Source of the DNA: Dermabacter indicis
GTDB lineage: Bacteria; Actinomycetota; Actinomycetes; Actinomycetales; Dermabacteraceae
Reading direction: 5' to 3'
DNA length: 64,000 bases
Assembly: GCA_001403775.1 (NCBI GenBank)
Contig: CYUG01000011.1
Coordinates: 333,051-397,050 of the forward strand
Of the stretch, positions 54,003-62,458 are shown piece by piece. Position 1 is the first letter of the stretch, and each line of letters opens with the position of its first letter. Below the pieces are notes generated by a model. It ran no database searches, was not told the DNA's origin, and saw only the letters and a list, made by a program, of their open reading frames with translations. Made by a program: the position numbers and the translations under genes.

Positions 54003-54024
54003 GTCAAACACGACATGTGGTATT
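54003..54024 (-). repeat. Attachment junction, SUMF1 side
   Basis: Minus strand: relaxase GCTGGG, core AA (54024-54023), then arm TACCACATGTCGTGTTTGAC (54022-54003). Seven terminal bases of the arm, read as GTCAAAC, are identical to the other arm. Confidence 0.8.
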
Positions 54025-55575
54025 CCCAGCCCCCGCCGGCCCCACCAACACATCCACCACCCGACCCGACACCGCAACCGACGCCAAAGCTGCCGCCTGG
54101 TCCAGGCCGAGCACCCGACCCTCGGCATCGGGCTTGCTCGTGATCGTTTCGACCGTGGCCAGGTCGATACTCGGGCCAGTCGTGGCACGGGCCCGGGTGA
54201 GAAGACGGTCCTCAGCCGAGAGCAGGGTGTCGGAGGAGAACACGGTCGAGTGGTTCGGGCGGAACACGCTGGTGCCGTCCAGGCGGCAGAACTCCACCGG
54301 ACTGGCGGTCAGTTCGGGTGGGGTCAGGCGCAGGGACGCGTGTTCGGCGGCGTCAGCGACCATGGCGGTGATGGCTTCGCGGTCCTCGACGGTGGCGAAC
54401 CGCCACCCCATCGTCTGGCGGGCGGCTTCGGCCATCAGGTTCCAGCGCCGCCACGTCGAACGCTTCTCACCGACCACCTCGACCACCGAGCGCCCCGCCT
54501 GTCCGATCAGGTCCAACGGTACATCATCAGCCCGCAACAGCAACTGCCGCTCCCCGACAGTGAAGCTCCGCACCCACACGGTGGCATCTGATGGTTGCCG
54601 TCCGTGGGTGGCCACATACTCGGCCACCAGCCGGTCCTTCTCCACCTCGATCTGCCGCGCCCGGGTGGAGAGCTCCGCCACCAGATCCTCGGGGACGTCG
54701 GTGATCGCCCAGGACGGGTTCCGGTCGCCGCCCATTTTCCGTGGCTCCCACGTCACGCCGAAGGTGCGGGTCATGTGGTCGGCGAACACGGCCTCGTGCA
54801 GCTCGGACAGGGCGACGACCGCGGCATGCATCGGCCGCCCATCCAGACTCCGCCACTTCCCATCCAACACCGTTTGGGACTTGTTGCTGATCACCACATA
54901 CGTGTGCAAGTGCGGGTCCCCGGCGCGGGAGTCGAAGTGATCGAACGCGGGCGCGATGTGCCCGGTGACGTCGACTTGTGCAACCGCGCCATCACCAGCG
55001 GTTGCACCGGCGCGGGTGGCTGCAACCTCGCGCTCCATGAACCCAACCACCGCCGTAACCGCCTCATGATGGGCTTGCGCGATCAACGCCTGCGTTCCCG
55101 CGTCTGCAACCGCCCACAACACCGACGCCGACTTCGGCACACTGAACAACGTGAAATCAAACCCCGCCACCGCACGCCGCGACCCCCGCGCCGCCTCCTC
55201 AGACTCGATCTGCGCCACCCTCCGACCCCGCTCCACAGGGCTCAGCGACGGGTCCAGTTCCGCGACACGGTCTGCAACCCGATCCGCCGTCGAGCTATAC
55301 ACCGGATACGCCCTCCCCAACGGCACACCGGTTATCGGGTCCCGCCCCATTCCCACCAGAAGCTGAAGCTGCGCCTCCGACACCTGCGCACCCGGCGTGA
55401 GTTCACCATGCCCCAGGGCGGCCACGCCCGAACCGAGCCAGCGCCCGGGTGGAGTGCCAGCCTCGGCGTAATAGCGAGTCAGCGGAGTCGACAGCGACCG
55501 GTCACCATCACCAGCCGCCACAGTGCGCAGCAGGTACGTGTAGCCGTCCCCGGCCGACATCACCCGCATCGACAC
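54025..55575 (-). pseudogene. MobF relaxase/helicase, N-terminal piece (separated by the nested element)
   Basis: GTG 55575 (or ATG 55569) begins VSMRVMSAGDGYTYLLRTVA, the typical TrwC/TraA start. The relaxase domain follows (RAVAGFDFTLFSVPKSASVL; HUH His motif in RAGDPHLHTYVV) and then the helicase up to VVDVLVGPAGAG, the Gly-rich half of Walker A. The open frame then reads six element residues (NTTCRV) to a stop at 54004. The relaxase half alone could still nick DNA, but the helicase is lost. No ribosome-binding site is clear, so the exact start is uncertain. Confidence 0.88.
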
Positions 55576-55698
55576 CGTCGCCCAAACTACCCCTCGCCCG
55601 GTCGTCACACAGGTGAGCTGGCAGCCACCGAACCTCGATCTGCAAGAGGCGTGGCAGCTCCGGAAGATGACGCGATCCTGGTGCCCGGAGGTAACCTC

Positions 55699-55836
55699 AT
55701 GGAGCTGGGCCTGGGGCGGCACGACATGGCTTTCTGGTCGTTGTGGCACAGAGGCTTGGTCTTGGATGCCGTCGGGGGCTTCGACGCGTACATCAGAGCC
55801 GAGACGCGAGAGGACAGCGACCGCGCGCTGGATTGA
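55699..55836 (+). CDS. Possible small protein divergent from the relaxase
   Basis: ATG 55699 follows GGAGGTAACCTC and reads MELGLGRHDMAFWSLWHRGL and on to ETREDSDRALD (45 aa). It has an aromatic, partly hydrophobic N-terminal half and an acidic tail. No family recognised. The good ribosome-binding site is the main support. Confidence 0.35.
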   Translation: MELGLGRHDMAFWSLWHRGLVLDAVGGFDAYIRAETREDSDRALD

Positions 55837-56177
55837 TTCCAAGCACAGGGGCTGCCGCCCTCACCACACGTGTCTGGATCGGGAGCTTACGGCCGACGGC
55901 TGCCTCTCGAACGGGAGGATCGCGTTGCTGATCAGCCACCCGGTGCCGGCCGCATCCTGCACGCTCCTGCCACAGACATGAAGGCCCTGGGCCGGACCGG
56001 GACCCACACACCAGTGATGGTGGCGTGACCAAATGAGGCACGGGTGACGACGGCACGCGGTGCCTCCGGGCTGACTGTCCCGAGTGAACTAGAGGGACCA
56101 AAGCGGCACGTTAGATCCCACCACACCCCAAATTCATTGGAGCCTGTTGACGCAGCGCGAGGCACCGCCTAATCTAG
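55837..56177. other. Intergenic, no supported gene
   Basis: About 340 bp between the small frame and the MarR-type operator. No domain, repeat or hairpin of note. Confidence 0.35.
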
Positions 56178-56188
56178 ATGCATGCACA
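56178..56188 (+). promoter_or_regulatory. Candidate operator of the efflux-cassette MarR gene
   Basis: ATGCATGCACA (palindromic TGCATGCA core), 31 bp before the marR GTG. The identical 11-mer recurs at 56688-56698 before the DsbA-like gene. Confidence 0.6.
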
Positions 56189-56218
56189 GGAATGTAAACC
56201 ACCGGAGGGGGTGAGGCG

Positions 56219-56644
56219 GTGCAGGAGCCAGGCGCTTCGTGGGCCACAGTTGTCACCACTGTTGGCGAGATCGAGGCCAGACTCAACAAGTGGTTGTCAC
56301 AGCGTCACGGATTGGGGCTGACCGACTATCGCGCCCTGTCGCTGCTCAGCGAGGAGCCAGATCGTGAACTGCGGATCACCGAACTGGCCACGCAGGTCGG
56401 GCTCAATCAGAGCTCTACCACCAGGCTTGTAGCACGCCTCGAAGCCAAGGGGTTGGTGGTGCGCGACACCTGCCCTGACGATGGTCGCGGCATTTACGCG
56501 GTTCTCACAGAGCCTGGCCTTGCACTCGTGCGCGACCTTACCGAAACCTATAACGAACGCCTCGGGGCGCTGCTCGCCAGCACAGTTGCCACCGACACCG
56601 CGAGAAGCCGCGCCTTCAACGCGATCATCAGCTTCTCCTCCTGA
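56219..56644 (+). CDS. MarR-family transcriptional regulator (efflux cassette)
   Basis: A 141-aa winged-helix protein from GTG 56219, with GGAGGGGG upstream. The HTH is LRITELATQVGLNQSSTTRL, followed by EAKGLVVRDTCPDDGRGIYA (wing). The C-terminal dimerisation helix is present but short. It is the first gene of a cassette with DsbA-like, deaminase and two SMR genes. Identical ATGCATGCACA sequences before this gene and before the dsbA-like gene suggest that it represses both promoters. Confidence 0.87.
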   Translation: MQEPGASWATVVTTVGEIEARLNKWLSQRHGLGLTDYRALSLLSEEPDRELRITELATQVGLNQSSTTRLVARLEAKGLVVRDTCPDDGRGIYAVLTEPGLALVRDLTETYNERLGALLASTVATDTARSRAFNAIISFSS

Positions 56645-56687
56645 CCCGAACCCCTACCCGAGCAAACCCAGTCTCCCACCCATTTAA

Positions 56688-56698
56688 ATGCATGCACA
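56688..56698 (+). promoter_or_regulatory. Candidate MarR operator before the DsbA-like gene
   Basis: ATGCATGCACA identical to 56178-56188. It lies 19 bp before GTG 56717. Confidence 0.6.
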
Positions 56699-56716
56699 TA
56701 CAGTAAGGAGAGATTT

Positions 56717-57331
56717 GTGTCTACACCCACCATTGATGTGTACGTCGACTATGTCTGCCCGTTCTGTTTCCTGGTCGAACCGGCTATCGAGGAACTGAAG
56801 CGTGACCGCGACGTGCAGGTCCGGGTGCGACCGTTCGAGCTGCGCCCCGACCCGGTCCCCACGCTGCGCCCAGAGGATGAGTACTTGCCGCGCGTGTGGC
56901 GCGATGCTGTCTACCCGATGGCCGAGCGCGTCGGGATCCCGGTGCGACTGCCGAGTGTCTCGCCGCAGCCTCGTACGGAGAAGGCGTTCCTTGTGCTGCA
57001 GCTCGCGCAGGAGCAAGGCCTTGCTGAGGACTACTCGCGGGCCATGTTCGCGGCCTTCTTCCAGGACGATCGCGACATCGGTGACGAGGACGTGATCGTC
57101 GATATCGCCGAAACCTTGGGCATGGACGCCGCTTCGGTCCGCCAAGCCATGAGCAGCCCGGAGCGGCTACGACAGCATCGCGCCGACCTGGCTCATGCCA
57201 CCGAAACCGTCGGCGTGACTGCGGTGCCCGGCATCGTGGTCGACGGCACCCTCCTCCAAGGCGTCCCCAGCGCGACCCGGCTGAAGAAGGCCGTTGACGC
57301 AGTGAGTACCTCCGGGGACTCGGATGACTGA
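56717..57331 (+). CDS. DsbA/FrnE-family thioredoxin-fold oxidoreductase
   Basis: A 204-aa cytoplasmic DsbA-like protein with the active site DYVCPFCFLVEP (CPFC) and the cis-Pro loop VTAVPGIVVDG, with an inserted helical domain between them, as in FrnE and 2-hydroxychromene-2-carboxylate isomerase relatives. GTG 56717 follows AAGGAGAG. It overlaps the deaminase gene by 8 nt. No signal peptide, so a role in cytoplasmic thiol redox or electrophile stress is more likely than disulfide formation in exported proteins. Confidence 0.87.
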   Translation: MSTPTIDVYVDYVCPFCFLVEPAIEELKRDRDVQVRVRPFELRPDPVPTLRPEDEYLPRVWRDAVYPMAERVGIPVRLPSVSPQPRTEKAFLVLQLAQEQGLAEDYSRAMFAAFFQDDRDIGDEDVIVDIAETLGMDAASVRQAMSSPERLRQHRADLAHATETVGVTAVPGIVVDGTLLQGVPSATRLKKAVDAVSTSGDSDD

Positions 57332-57791
57332 CTTCATGGCCGAGGTACTGACCCAGGCGGTTGCCGCGGCGTTGGCCCATGTCGAGGGTGGCGGGATTCC
57401 GTTCGTGGGAGTGGTGGTTGACGGCGACCGGGTGATCTCGGAGTTTGGCGTCAACCGCGTCCACGAAACGGGCGATCCAACAGCTCACGCCGAGATTGTG
57501 GCTATCCGTGACGCCCTCACCGTTTCTGGGCGCTCCCACCTTCGCGACGCGACCCTCCTGGCCACCGGTGAGCCGTGCGGCATGTGCTACCGATACGCCC
57601 TCGACGCCGGCATTACCGACATTCGGGTGGCCGTCACCCGCGACGAGGTCGCGGCACTCGGCTTCGACTACCGCAACAGCTATCCAGCGTTCGGCATCAC
57701 CGACACGATCCGCGACGCCCACATGCGCCCGCTGCGAGCTCCCGGTGACACCGAACCTTTTACCCGCTTCCTGTCTCTCCACAGCATCTGA
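57324..57791 (+). CDS. Cytidine/guanine-deaminase-superfamily protein
   Basis: A 155-aa zinc deaminase. The motifs HAEIVAIRDAL (zinc His and catalytic Glu) and EPCGMCYRYAL (two zinc Cys) are intact. The size and the PCxxC layout resemble guanine deaminase/tRNA adenosine deaminase relatives, but the substrate is unclear. ATG 57324 lies inside the 3' end of the dsbA-like gene. Its presence in an efflux cassette suggests modification of a nucleobase-like or guanidino compound. Confidence 0.82.
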   Translation: MTDFMAEVLTQAVAAALAHVEGGGIPFVGVVVDGDRVISEFGVNRVHETGDPTAHAEIVAIRDALTVSGRSHLRDATLLATGEPCGMCYRYALDAGITDIRVAVTRDEVAALGFDYRNSYPAFGITDTIRDAHMRPLRAPGDTEPFTRFLSLHSI

Positions 57792-57813
57792 CCCAACAGA
57801 AAGGACCCTTGCC

Positions 57814-58134
57814 ATGCAGTGGCTCTACTTAGCAATCGCCGTCGTCTTCGAAGTCACGGTCGGCATCGCGGCCGGAAAGGCCCAGGGCTTCCGCAATGTC
57901 CCCTGGACGATCGCGACCTTGATCAGCGGCGCCATCGCCACCTTCTTCCTCAGCCTCGCCCTGCTCACCTTCGACGTCGGCGTCGGCTATGCCCTTTGGA
58001 CCTCCCTCGCCGGGGTCGGAATCGTCATCGTCGGTGCCCTCTTCCTCAACCAACGACTCACCTGGAAAAAGCTCCTCGGCATCGCGATCGTCATCGTCGG
58101 CGTCGTCGGCCTCAACCTCGCCGGCACCGCCTAA
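57814..58134 (+). CDS. SMR-family efflux protein, first subunit
   Basis: A 106-aa protein with four membrane helices. The essential Glu is in helix 1 (LYLAIAVVFEVTVGIAAGKA), and the SMR signature FDVGVGYALWTSLAGVGIVI is in helix 3. ATG 57814 follows AAAGGA. Paired with a second, non-identical SMR gene 30 bp downstream, it probably forms a heterodimeric EbrAB/YkkCD-like antiporter for cationic drugs or guanidinium-type compounds. Confidence 0.9.
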   Translation: MQWLYLAIAVVFEVTVGIAAGKAQGFRNVPWTIATLISGAIATFFLSLALLTFDVGVGYALWTSLAGVGIVIVGALFLNQRLTWKKLLGIAIVIVGVVGLNLAGTA

Positions 58135-58164
58135 GTCACCCAACCACAGGAAAGGAAATCCGTC

Positions 58165-58578
58165 ATGACTACCACCAGCACCGACACCGCCACCAACGTG
58201 GAAACCAGCAACGCCGGGCCCTGGGCCGCGCTCCTGCTCGCAGGTGCTTTCGAGGTCGGCTACGCCCTCAGCGTCAATGGCAGCCAGGGCTTCACCAACC
58301 TGACGTGGTCTCTCGTCGCGCTCGTCTTCTTCCTGTGCACGCTGTTTTTCCTCAGCGTTGCACTCAAGCGCATCGATGTTGGCATCGGCTACGCCGTGTG
58401 GGCTGGAATCGGAGCCGTCGGATCAGCCGTTCTCGGGCCCGTCTTCTTCGAAGAGACCTTCACTACCACCAAGGCCATCTGGCTCGCAGTCATCATCGCC
58501 GGAGTCGTGTGGCTCAAACTTGCCGACAGCACAAAGCTTAAGACCGATACTGACGCAGCGACCCACGCCGAGCCGTGA
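58165..58578 (+). CDS. SMR-family efflux protein, second subunit
   Basis: A 137-aa protein. A hydrophilic N-terminal tail of ~20 residues is followed by four helices with the essential Glu in LLLAGAFEVGYALSV and the signature RIDVGIGYAVWAGIGAVGSA. The C-terminal extension is charged. The extended termini and the different loop charges fit the opposite-topology partner of a two-gene SMR pump. GGAAAGGA precedes the ATG. Last intact gene of the MarR cassette. Confidence 0.9.
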   Translation: MTTTSTDTATNVETSNAGPWAALLLAGAFEVGYALSVNGSQGFTNLTWSLVALVFFLCTLFFLSVALKRIDVGIGYAVWAGIGAVGSAVLGPVFFEETFTTTKAIWLAVIIAGVVWLKLADSTKLKTDTDAATHAEP

Positions 58579-58718
58579 CCACGCATCTGATGCGCTCCTC
58601 CCGTCGTGTCGCCGCCGCGGCGGGAGGAGCTTTCGCTTCCTTCTATATCTTCTAAACCAGCGCTCCCACAAGCCTTTCAGCCAGCACTCCCAGCGCCGGG
58701 CTGCGCGTAGGGATCGTC

Positions 58719-59601
58719 ATGCTTATCGTCGTTGCCGTACAACCGTTCGTGCTACTTCTCAGTCAGTATGTCTCGACGCGAGGGCGGATGGTCACAGCGG
58801 CGCTTGCAGCGATGGGCGCAGGGAACCTTGTCTTGCCCGCTGGTGGGCATTGGCTAGGAATGGCGCTGCTTGGTCTTGGGTTTGGCGTCTTCGTCGTAGC
58901 CAGTATCGCCTGGGCCAAAGAGACCGCCAGACCGGAACTGCTGGGCAAGGCACTCGGTGTGTACGGCTTCGGAGCGGCAATTGGCGGAGCGGTTGGGGCA
59001 CCCATTGGCCTCTGGCTCGCCCAGACGGTCGGCGTCTTCGGCACCGCTGTTGCAGGAGGAATACTTGCGTTCGGGTCCGTCCTTGTCGCAGTGCCGACGC
59101 AGACTGTGCCCGAGACCACCGGCGGCGTCACGCGGAGCGAGGACACCGAGTCAACAAGACCTGGTTTCCAGAGCTGGGCGACCCTCGTGGCGCTTGGTGG
59201 GCACCTTCTTGCCGTCACGGTGTATGCCTCGGCGCTGACCAGCCTATCTGGCTACTCGTCCTCGCAACCTTGGGAATCCCAGTCTCTCGCATGCGGCCGC
59301 CTTACCGGAGGATTGGCCACGAACACTTGGGCGCCATTTCATATAGGGGCCCGCGCTCGCCCTGCTTGTCAGTGCAGCTGCCGCATTCGCCTCGTTCACT
59401 ACGCCGTGGCAGAAGCTTGCGTTCAGTATCGTCGTTGGGGTCACCTCAGGAGCCACACAAACCATTGCTCTCACGATCCTGATGAACCAGGCAGGCACCA
59501 CGGCTGCCATTTCCAGAGCAAGCGCTGCCTGGAACATGTGCTTTGACATTGGGCTCGGGCTCGGCGCACTTGCGACTCTCTGGACCGATTTCCCCGCCTA
59601 G
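58719..59601 (+). pseudogene. MFS transporter, degenerate
   Basis: The first frame holds helices of a Cmx/AraJ-type MFS protein (MAALGLGFGVFVV-like MALLGLGFGVFVVASIAWAK; AIGGAVGAPIGLWLAQTVG) up to ~59,230. Homology then passes through another frame (PIWLLVLATLGIPVS) and ends in a third (ALALLVSAAAAFASFTTPWQ; AISRASAAWNMCFDIGLGLG) with a stop at 59601. The N-terminal helices are missing. At least two frameshifts make it inactive. It is probably the remains of another exporter in the cassette. Confidence 0.8.
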
Positions 59602-59797
59602 CTCGGCGGCATTCAGAGGACTACGCAACCTCCATTGAATGCAGCCCCGGGTGTGCGTCTCCATGCTCTTCCAGCGATCGGTCGAGCGCGACCAATGTCG
59701 AGCTGCCGGGTTCTCGCAGACCTGGCCCTATTGGGGACCTATACCGCTCTCATCCAAAACATACACACCGCTGCGCTCTAAAAGCCCTCAATCCGCC

Positions 59798-60220
59798 ATG
59801 ACTCCACTCCAAAGGCACGAAATCTCCGGCCGCCCCCGCAGGGCGAGGCCGGAGATAGAGGCTGTACTCACGGCAATGTCCAATGATCCGAGTCAACCGT
59901 GGTCAATCGCCCAGTTGACAGAAATGTTGTGCTTGTCGCCATCGGCATTGCATCGGGCATTCGCGAATGACGTTGGAACGACACCCATCGCTTGGTTAAG
60001 TCAGATTCGAGTAGCGAAAATGGCGCGCCTCTTACAGGAAACAAACGACTCGATAGTAGCGATCGGAAGGCGCGCGGGATGGAAGAACCGAGCCCACGCC
60101 TCTCGGCAGTTCAAAGCACGAACAGGGATCACGCCCTCCGAGTATCGCAAGAAGTACGACCGAGCAGGAGGACACATATGCCTCCTTTGCGGCCAGCCCC
60201 TCCCACCTACCGACGCATAG
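59798..60220 (+). CDS. AraC-type DNA-binding domain protein (possibly a fragment)
   Basis: A 140-aa frame with an AraC HTH pair: WSIAQLTEMLCLSPSALHRA and FANDVGTTPIAWLSQIRVAK, then IVAIGRRAGWKNRAHASRQF and KARTGITPSEYRKKY. The C-terminal addition GGHICLLCGQPLPP has a Cys pair. The N-terminal effector domain normally found in AraC proteins is absent, and there is no good ribosome-binding site, so this may be the surviving 3' part of a larger regulator from the decayed cassette. Confidence 0.6.
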   Translation: MTPLQRHEISGRPRRARPEIEAVLTAMSNDPSQPWSIAQLTEMLCLSPSALHRAFANDVGTTPIAWLSQIRVAKMARLLQETNDSIVAIGRRAGWKNRAHASRQFKARTGITPSEYRKKYDRAGGHICLLCGQPLPPTDA

Positions 60221-60455
60221 CGCGTGCTCGATAGACGCGCTTGAGTGCGGAATCGTCCCGACTTCGCCCCCAGTGCTGGCGGAGCGCAGTGAAGACTTGC
60301 TAGTCACGGTGTGACACGTCGGGTTCGTTGGGTTCCTGGCGGTCACTGTAGGGGTTCCTTGTTGTCCGTCTTATAGTGCTGGTGGTTCCGGCGTACCTGA
60401 TGGTCACCGGGTTGGTTCTTCGACCCGGTGGGCAGGTTCGCGGAAGGAGACCGGC

Positions 60456-61541
60456 ATGGCAACCTCGGGCAAAGATGCTCGCGCGGCGCGGGAGACGAAG
60501 CTTGATGCGCTGCGTGACCGGCTGACGGGTGCGGTCGAGCAGCTTGTCTCGGGTGAGGATTGGGCCCGAGCACTGGAGTTCGCGGCCCGGTTCCGCGCGC
60601 GGTCGTTCGCGAACACGATTCTGATTTTCACCCAGCACCAGGAGGCCTACAGGCTGGGTCTGGTGCCGAACCCGGTGCCGTCGCATGTCGCCGGGTATCG
60701 GCAGTGGCAGCAGTTGGGTCGTCAGGTGTCGAAGGGACAGCGAGGGTATCAGATTCTGGCGCCGGTGACGGGACGGTTCGCCTCAGCAACCCCGCAGGAT
60801 GCTGAGTCTTGGCGACGCCTTGGGAAGGGTGAGAAGCCGCGTGTGGGTGAGACGGTGCGCACGAAGATGGTCGGCGTCCGTCCCGCCTACGCCTGGGATG
60901 CGTCCCAGACCACGAGCGACCCGATTCCTGAGCCGCCGGCGCCGCGGTTGTTGGAGGGGCAGGCTCCTGCCGGGTTGTGGGAGGGCCTCGCCGCTCAAGT
61001 CCAGTCTGCTGGGTTTGAGCTGCGGCTGCTTGCGGATGCGTCGAAGATTTTCGGGGCGAATGGCCTGACCGACTACAACAACCGGGTGGTGTCGGTGCGT
61101 GCGGATATGGACCCGGCCGCGCAGGTGAAGACCCTGGCTCACGAGCTGGGCCACGTCCTGTTGCATGGCCCGGATGCGGGTGAGGCGCGACAGCATCGCG
61201 GGATCGGCGAGGTCGAGGCCGAATCGGTGGCGTTGATGGTGGGTGCCGCGCATGGCATGGATACCTCCGGCTACACCGTCCCGTACGTGTCGACGTGGGC
61301 GGCCCGGGTGGAGGGCCAGGACCCGGTCGAGGTGGTCAAAGCCACCGGGGAGCGGGTCCGCAAGACGGCTCTGGGGATTTTGGAGCAGCTCGACACGGTG
61401 CAGGTCGGCAACGGCACCCTATCCGGCCTGGAACGCGACACTCCCACTCGCGAACCCGCGACGCGACAGGCCCCGGCTGCGCCGGCGGTTGCGGAGCCGG
61501 TGAGGCGGGTGGTGTCGGGGCGTGAGGCGGTGGCGCTATGA
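60456..61541 (+). CDS. ArdC-like antirestriction protein with zinc-metallopeptidase domain
   Basis: A 361-aa protein. The N-terminal ArdC-type ssDNA-binding region (residues ~10-110: FRARSFANTILIFTQHQEAY; VSKGQRGYQILAPV) precedes a gluzincin-like domain with KTLAHELGHVLLHG and a downstream Glu in GIGEVEAESVALMV. ArdC proteins protect incoming single-stranded conjugative DNA from host restriction. ATG 60456 follows GGAAGGAG. It leads an operon with the prim-pol and DUF2637 genes, each overlapping the next. Confidence 0.85.
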   Translation: MATSGKDARAARETKLDALRDRLTGAVEQLVSGEDWARALEFAARFRARSFANTILIFTQHQEAYRLGLVPNPVPSHVAGYRQWQQLGRQVSKGQRGYQILAPVTGRFASATPQDAESWRRLGKGEKPRVGETVRTKMVGVRPAYAWDASQTTSDPIPEPPAPRLLEGQAPAGLWEGLAAQVQSAGFELRLLADASKIFGANGLTDYNNRVVSVRADMDPAAQVKTLAHELGHVLLHGPDAGEARQHRGIGEVEAESVALMVGAAHGMDTSGYTVPYVSTWAARVEGQDPVEVVKATGERVRKTALGILEQLDTVQVGNGTLSGLERDTPTREPATRQAPAAPAVAEPVRRVVSGREAVAL

Positions 61542-62458
61542 GCCTGAACCTCTTCCACCTGGCCCGGCTTCTCGCTGCTGGTTCGGACAGGTCGCTGGGG
61601 CGGGTGGCGGGTGATCTTGCTTCGGTGGGTGTGCCGGTGTTTCCGTGCGTGCCCGGGCAGAAGCGCCCGCTCACGGCTCGGGGGTTCCACGACGTTACCA
61701 CCGATCTCGCTCAGATCGAGCAATGGTGGGGTCGGTGGCCGGAGGCGAATCTCGGGCTGCCGACCGGAGCGGTCTCCGGTGTTGTGGTCGTGGATGTTGA
61801 TGTCCGCGAGCACGTGGATGGTCGGGAGAGTATGCGCCGCGCGCTTGATGCGGGTTGGGTGAGGATGCCGGTGTTCACGGTGGTCTCTCCCTCGGGTGGT
61901 CGGCATGGCTATTACCCGGCCACGCCAGGTGTGGTGCAGCGGTCGTGGCAGGCGGCCCGGGCCGGTGTGGATATCCGTGGGGATGGCGGCTACATCGCCA
62001 TCCCACCCTCACACACGGCCGTCGGCTCGTATCGGTTGGCGACGGTCCGGCAAGGAGCGGCGGCCGGGATCGACAGTGACGCGCTGCGAGCGTTCCTCGA
62101 CCCCCGCCCTGCCCTGCGACCGCGCGCTGCTGATCGCGGCATGGCTCAGAGCGCCCCTGGGGTGGTGGCGTCGCGGCTGACTGCGTGGGTGGCGGTTTTG
62201 GGTGAGGGTGAGCGGAATCGGGGGTTGTTCTGGGAGGCCTGCCGGGCCGCGGAACACGAGATCGCACCCGCCACAGCGGTGGATGCGCTCGGTGCTGCTG
62301 TCGCGCAGGCGGGGTTGGGGCCGCGTGAGATCGCCACCACTGTGCGGTCGGCCTACCGCACCACCTACCCGACCGCTTCCACAGCATCCAGGGATGCTGG
62401 GCCAGCGTCGGAGTCGCCGGTACGGGTGCCGGTGGGTGCGGGTTGGGGGCTGGCGTGA
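61538..62458 (+). CDS. Bifunctional DNA primase/polymerase (prim-pol) domain protein
   Basis: A 306-aa AEP-superfamily protein. The catalytic Asp pair is in VVVVDVDVREH, with the downstream SPSGGRHGYYP and VDIRGDGGYIAIPPS motifs. A helical C-terminal part (GERNRGLFWEACRAAEHEIA) resembles the primase C-terminal region. No helicase domain is fused. It probably starts replication or second-strand synthesis of the element after transfer. It overlaps both neighbours (ATGA at 61538; GTGA at 62455). Confidence 0.88.
   Translation: MSLNLFHLARLLAAGSDRSLGRVAGDLASVGVPVFPCVPGQKRPLTARGFHDVTTDLAQIEQWWGRWPEANLGLPTGAVSGVVVVDVDVREHVDGRESMRRALDAGWVRMPVFTVVSPSGGRHGYYPATPGVVQRSWQAARAGVDIRGDGGYIAIPPSHTAVGSYRLATVRQGAAAGIDSDALRAFLDPRPALRPRAADRGMAQSAPGVVASRLTAWVAVLGEGERNRGLFWEACRAAEHEIAPATAVDALGAAVAQAGLGPREIATTVRSAYRTTYPTASTASRDAGPASESPVRVPVGAGWGLA

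Larger units (their letters stand above)
43580..54024 (+). mobile_element. Nested serine-recombinase element inserted in the relaxase Walker A codons (~10.4 kb)
   Basis: Relaxase sequence stops at the TT (minus-strand AA) at 54023-54024 and resumes at the TT at 43580-43581. Everything between is foreign. Left arm 43582-43601 and right arm 54003-54022 are imperfect inverted repeats of each other (15/20). A complete serine recombinase starts 34 bp inside the left end. Cargo is a MarR-controlled hydrolase operon, a decayed MobF relaxase and a SUMF1-domain gene. Joining the flanks restores GPAGAGKTT in frame. Confidence 0.9.

Noticed and set aside
54595-55836. A 413-codon plus-strand frame opposite the relaxase N-terminal piece
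   Set aside because: Shadow of the relaxase. Only its last part (55699-55836) has a ribosome-binding site and was kept as a possible small gene.
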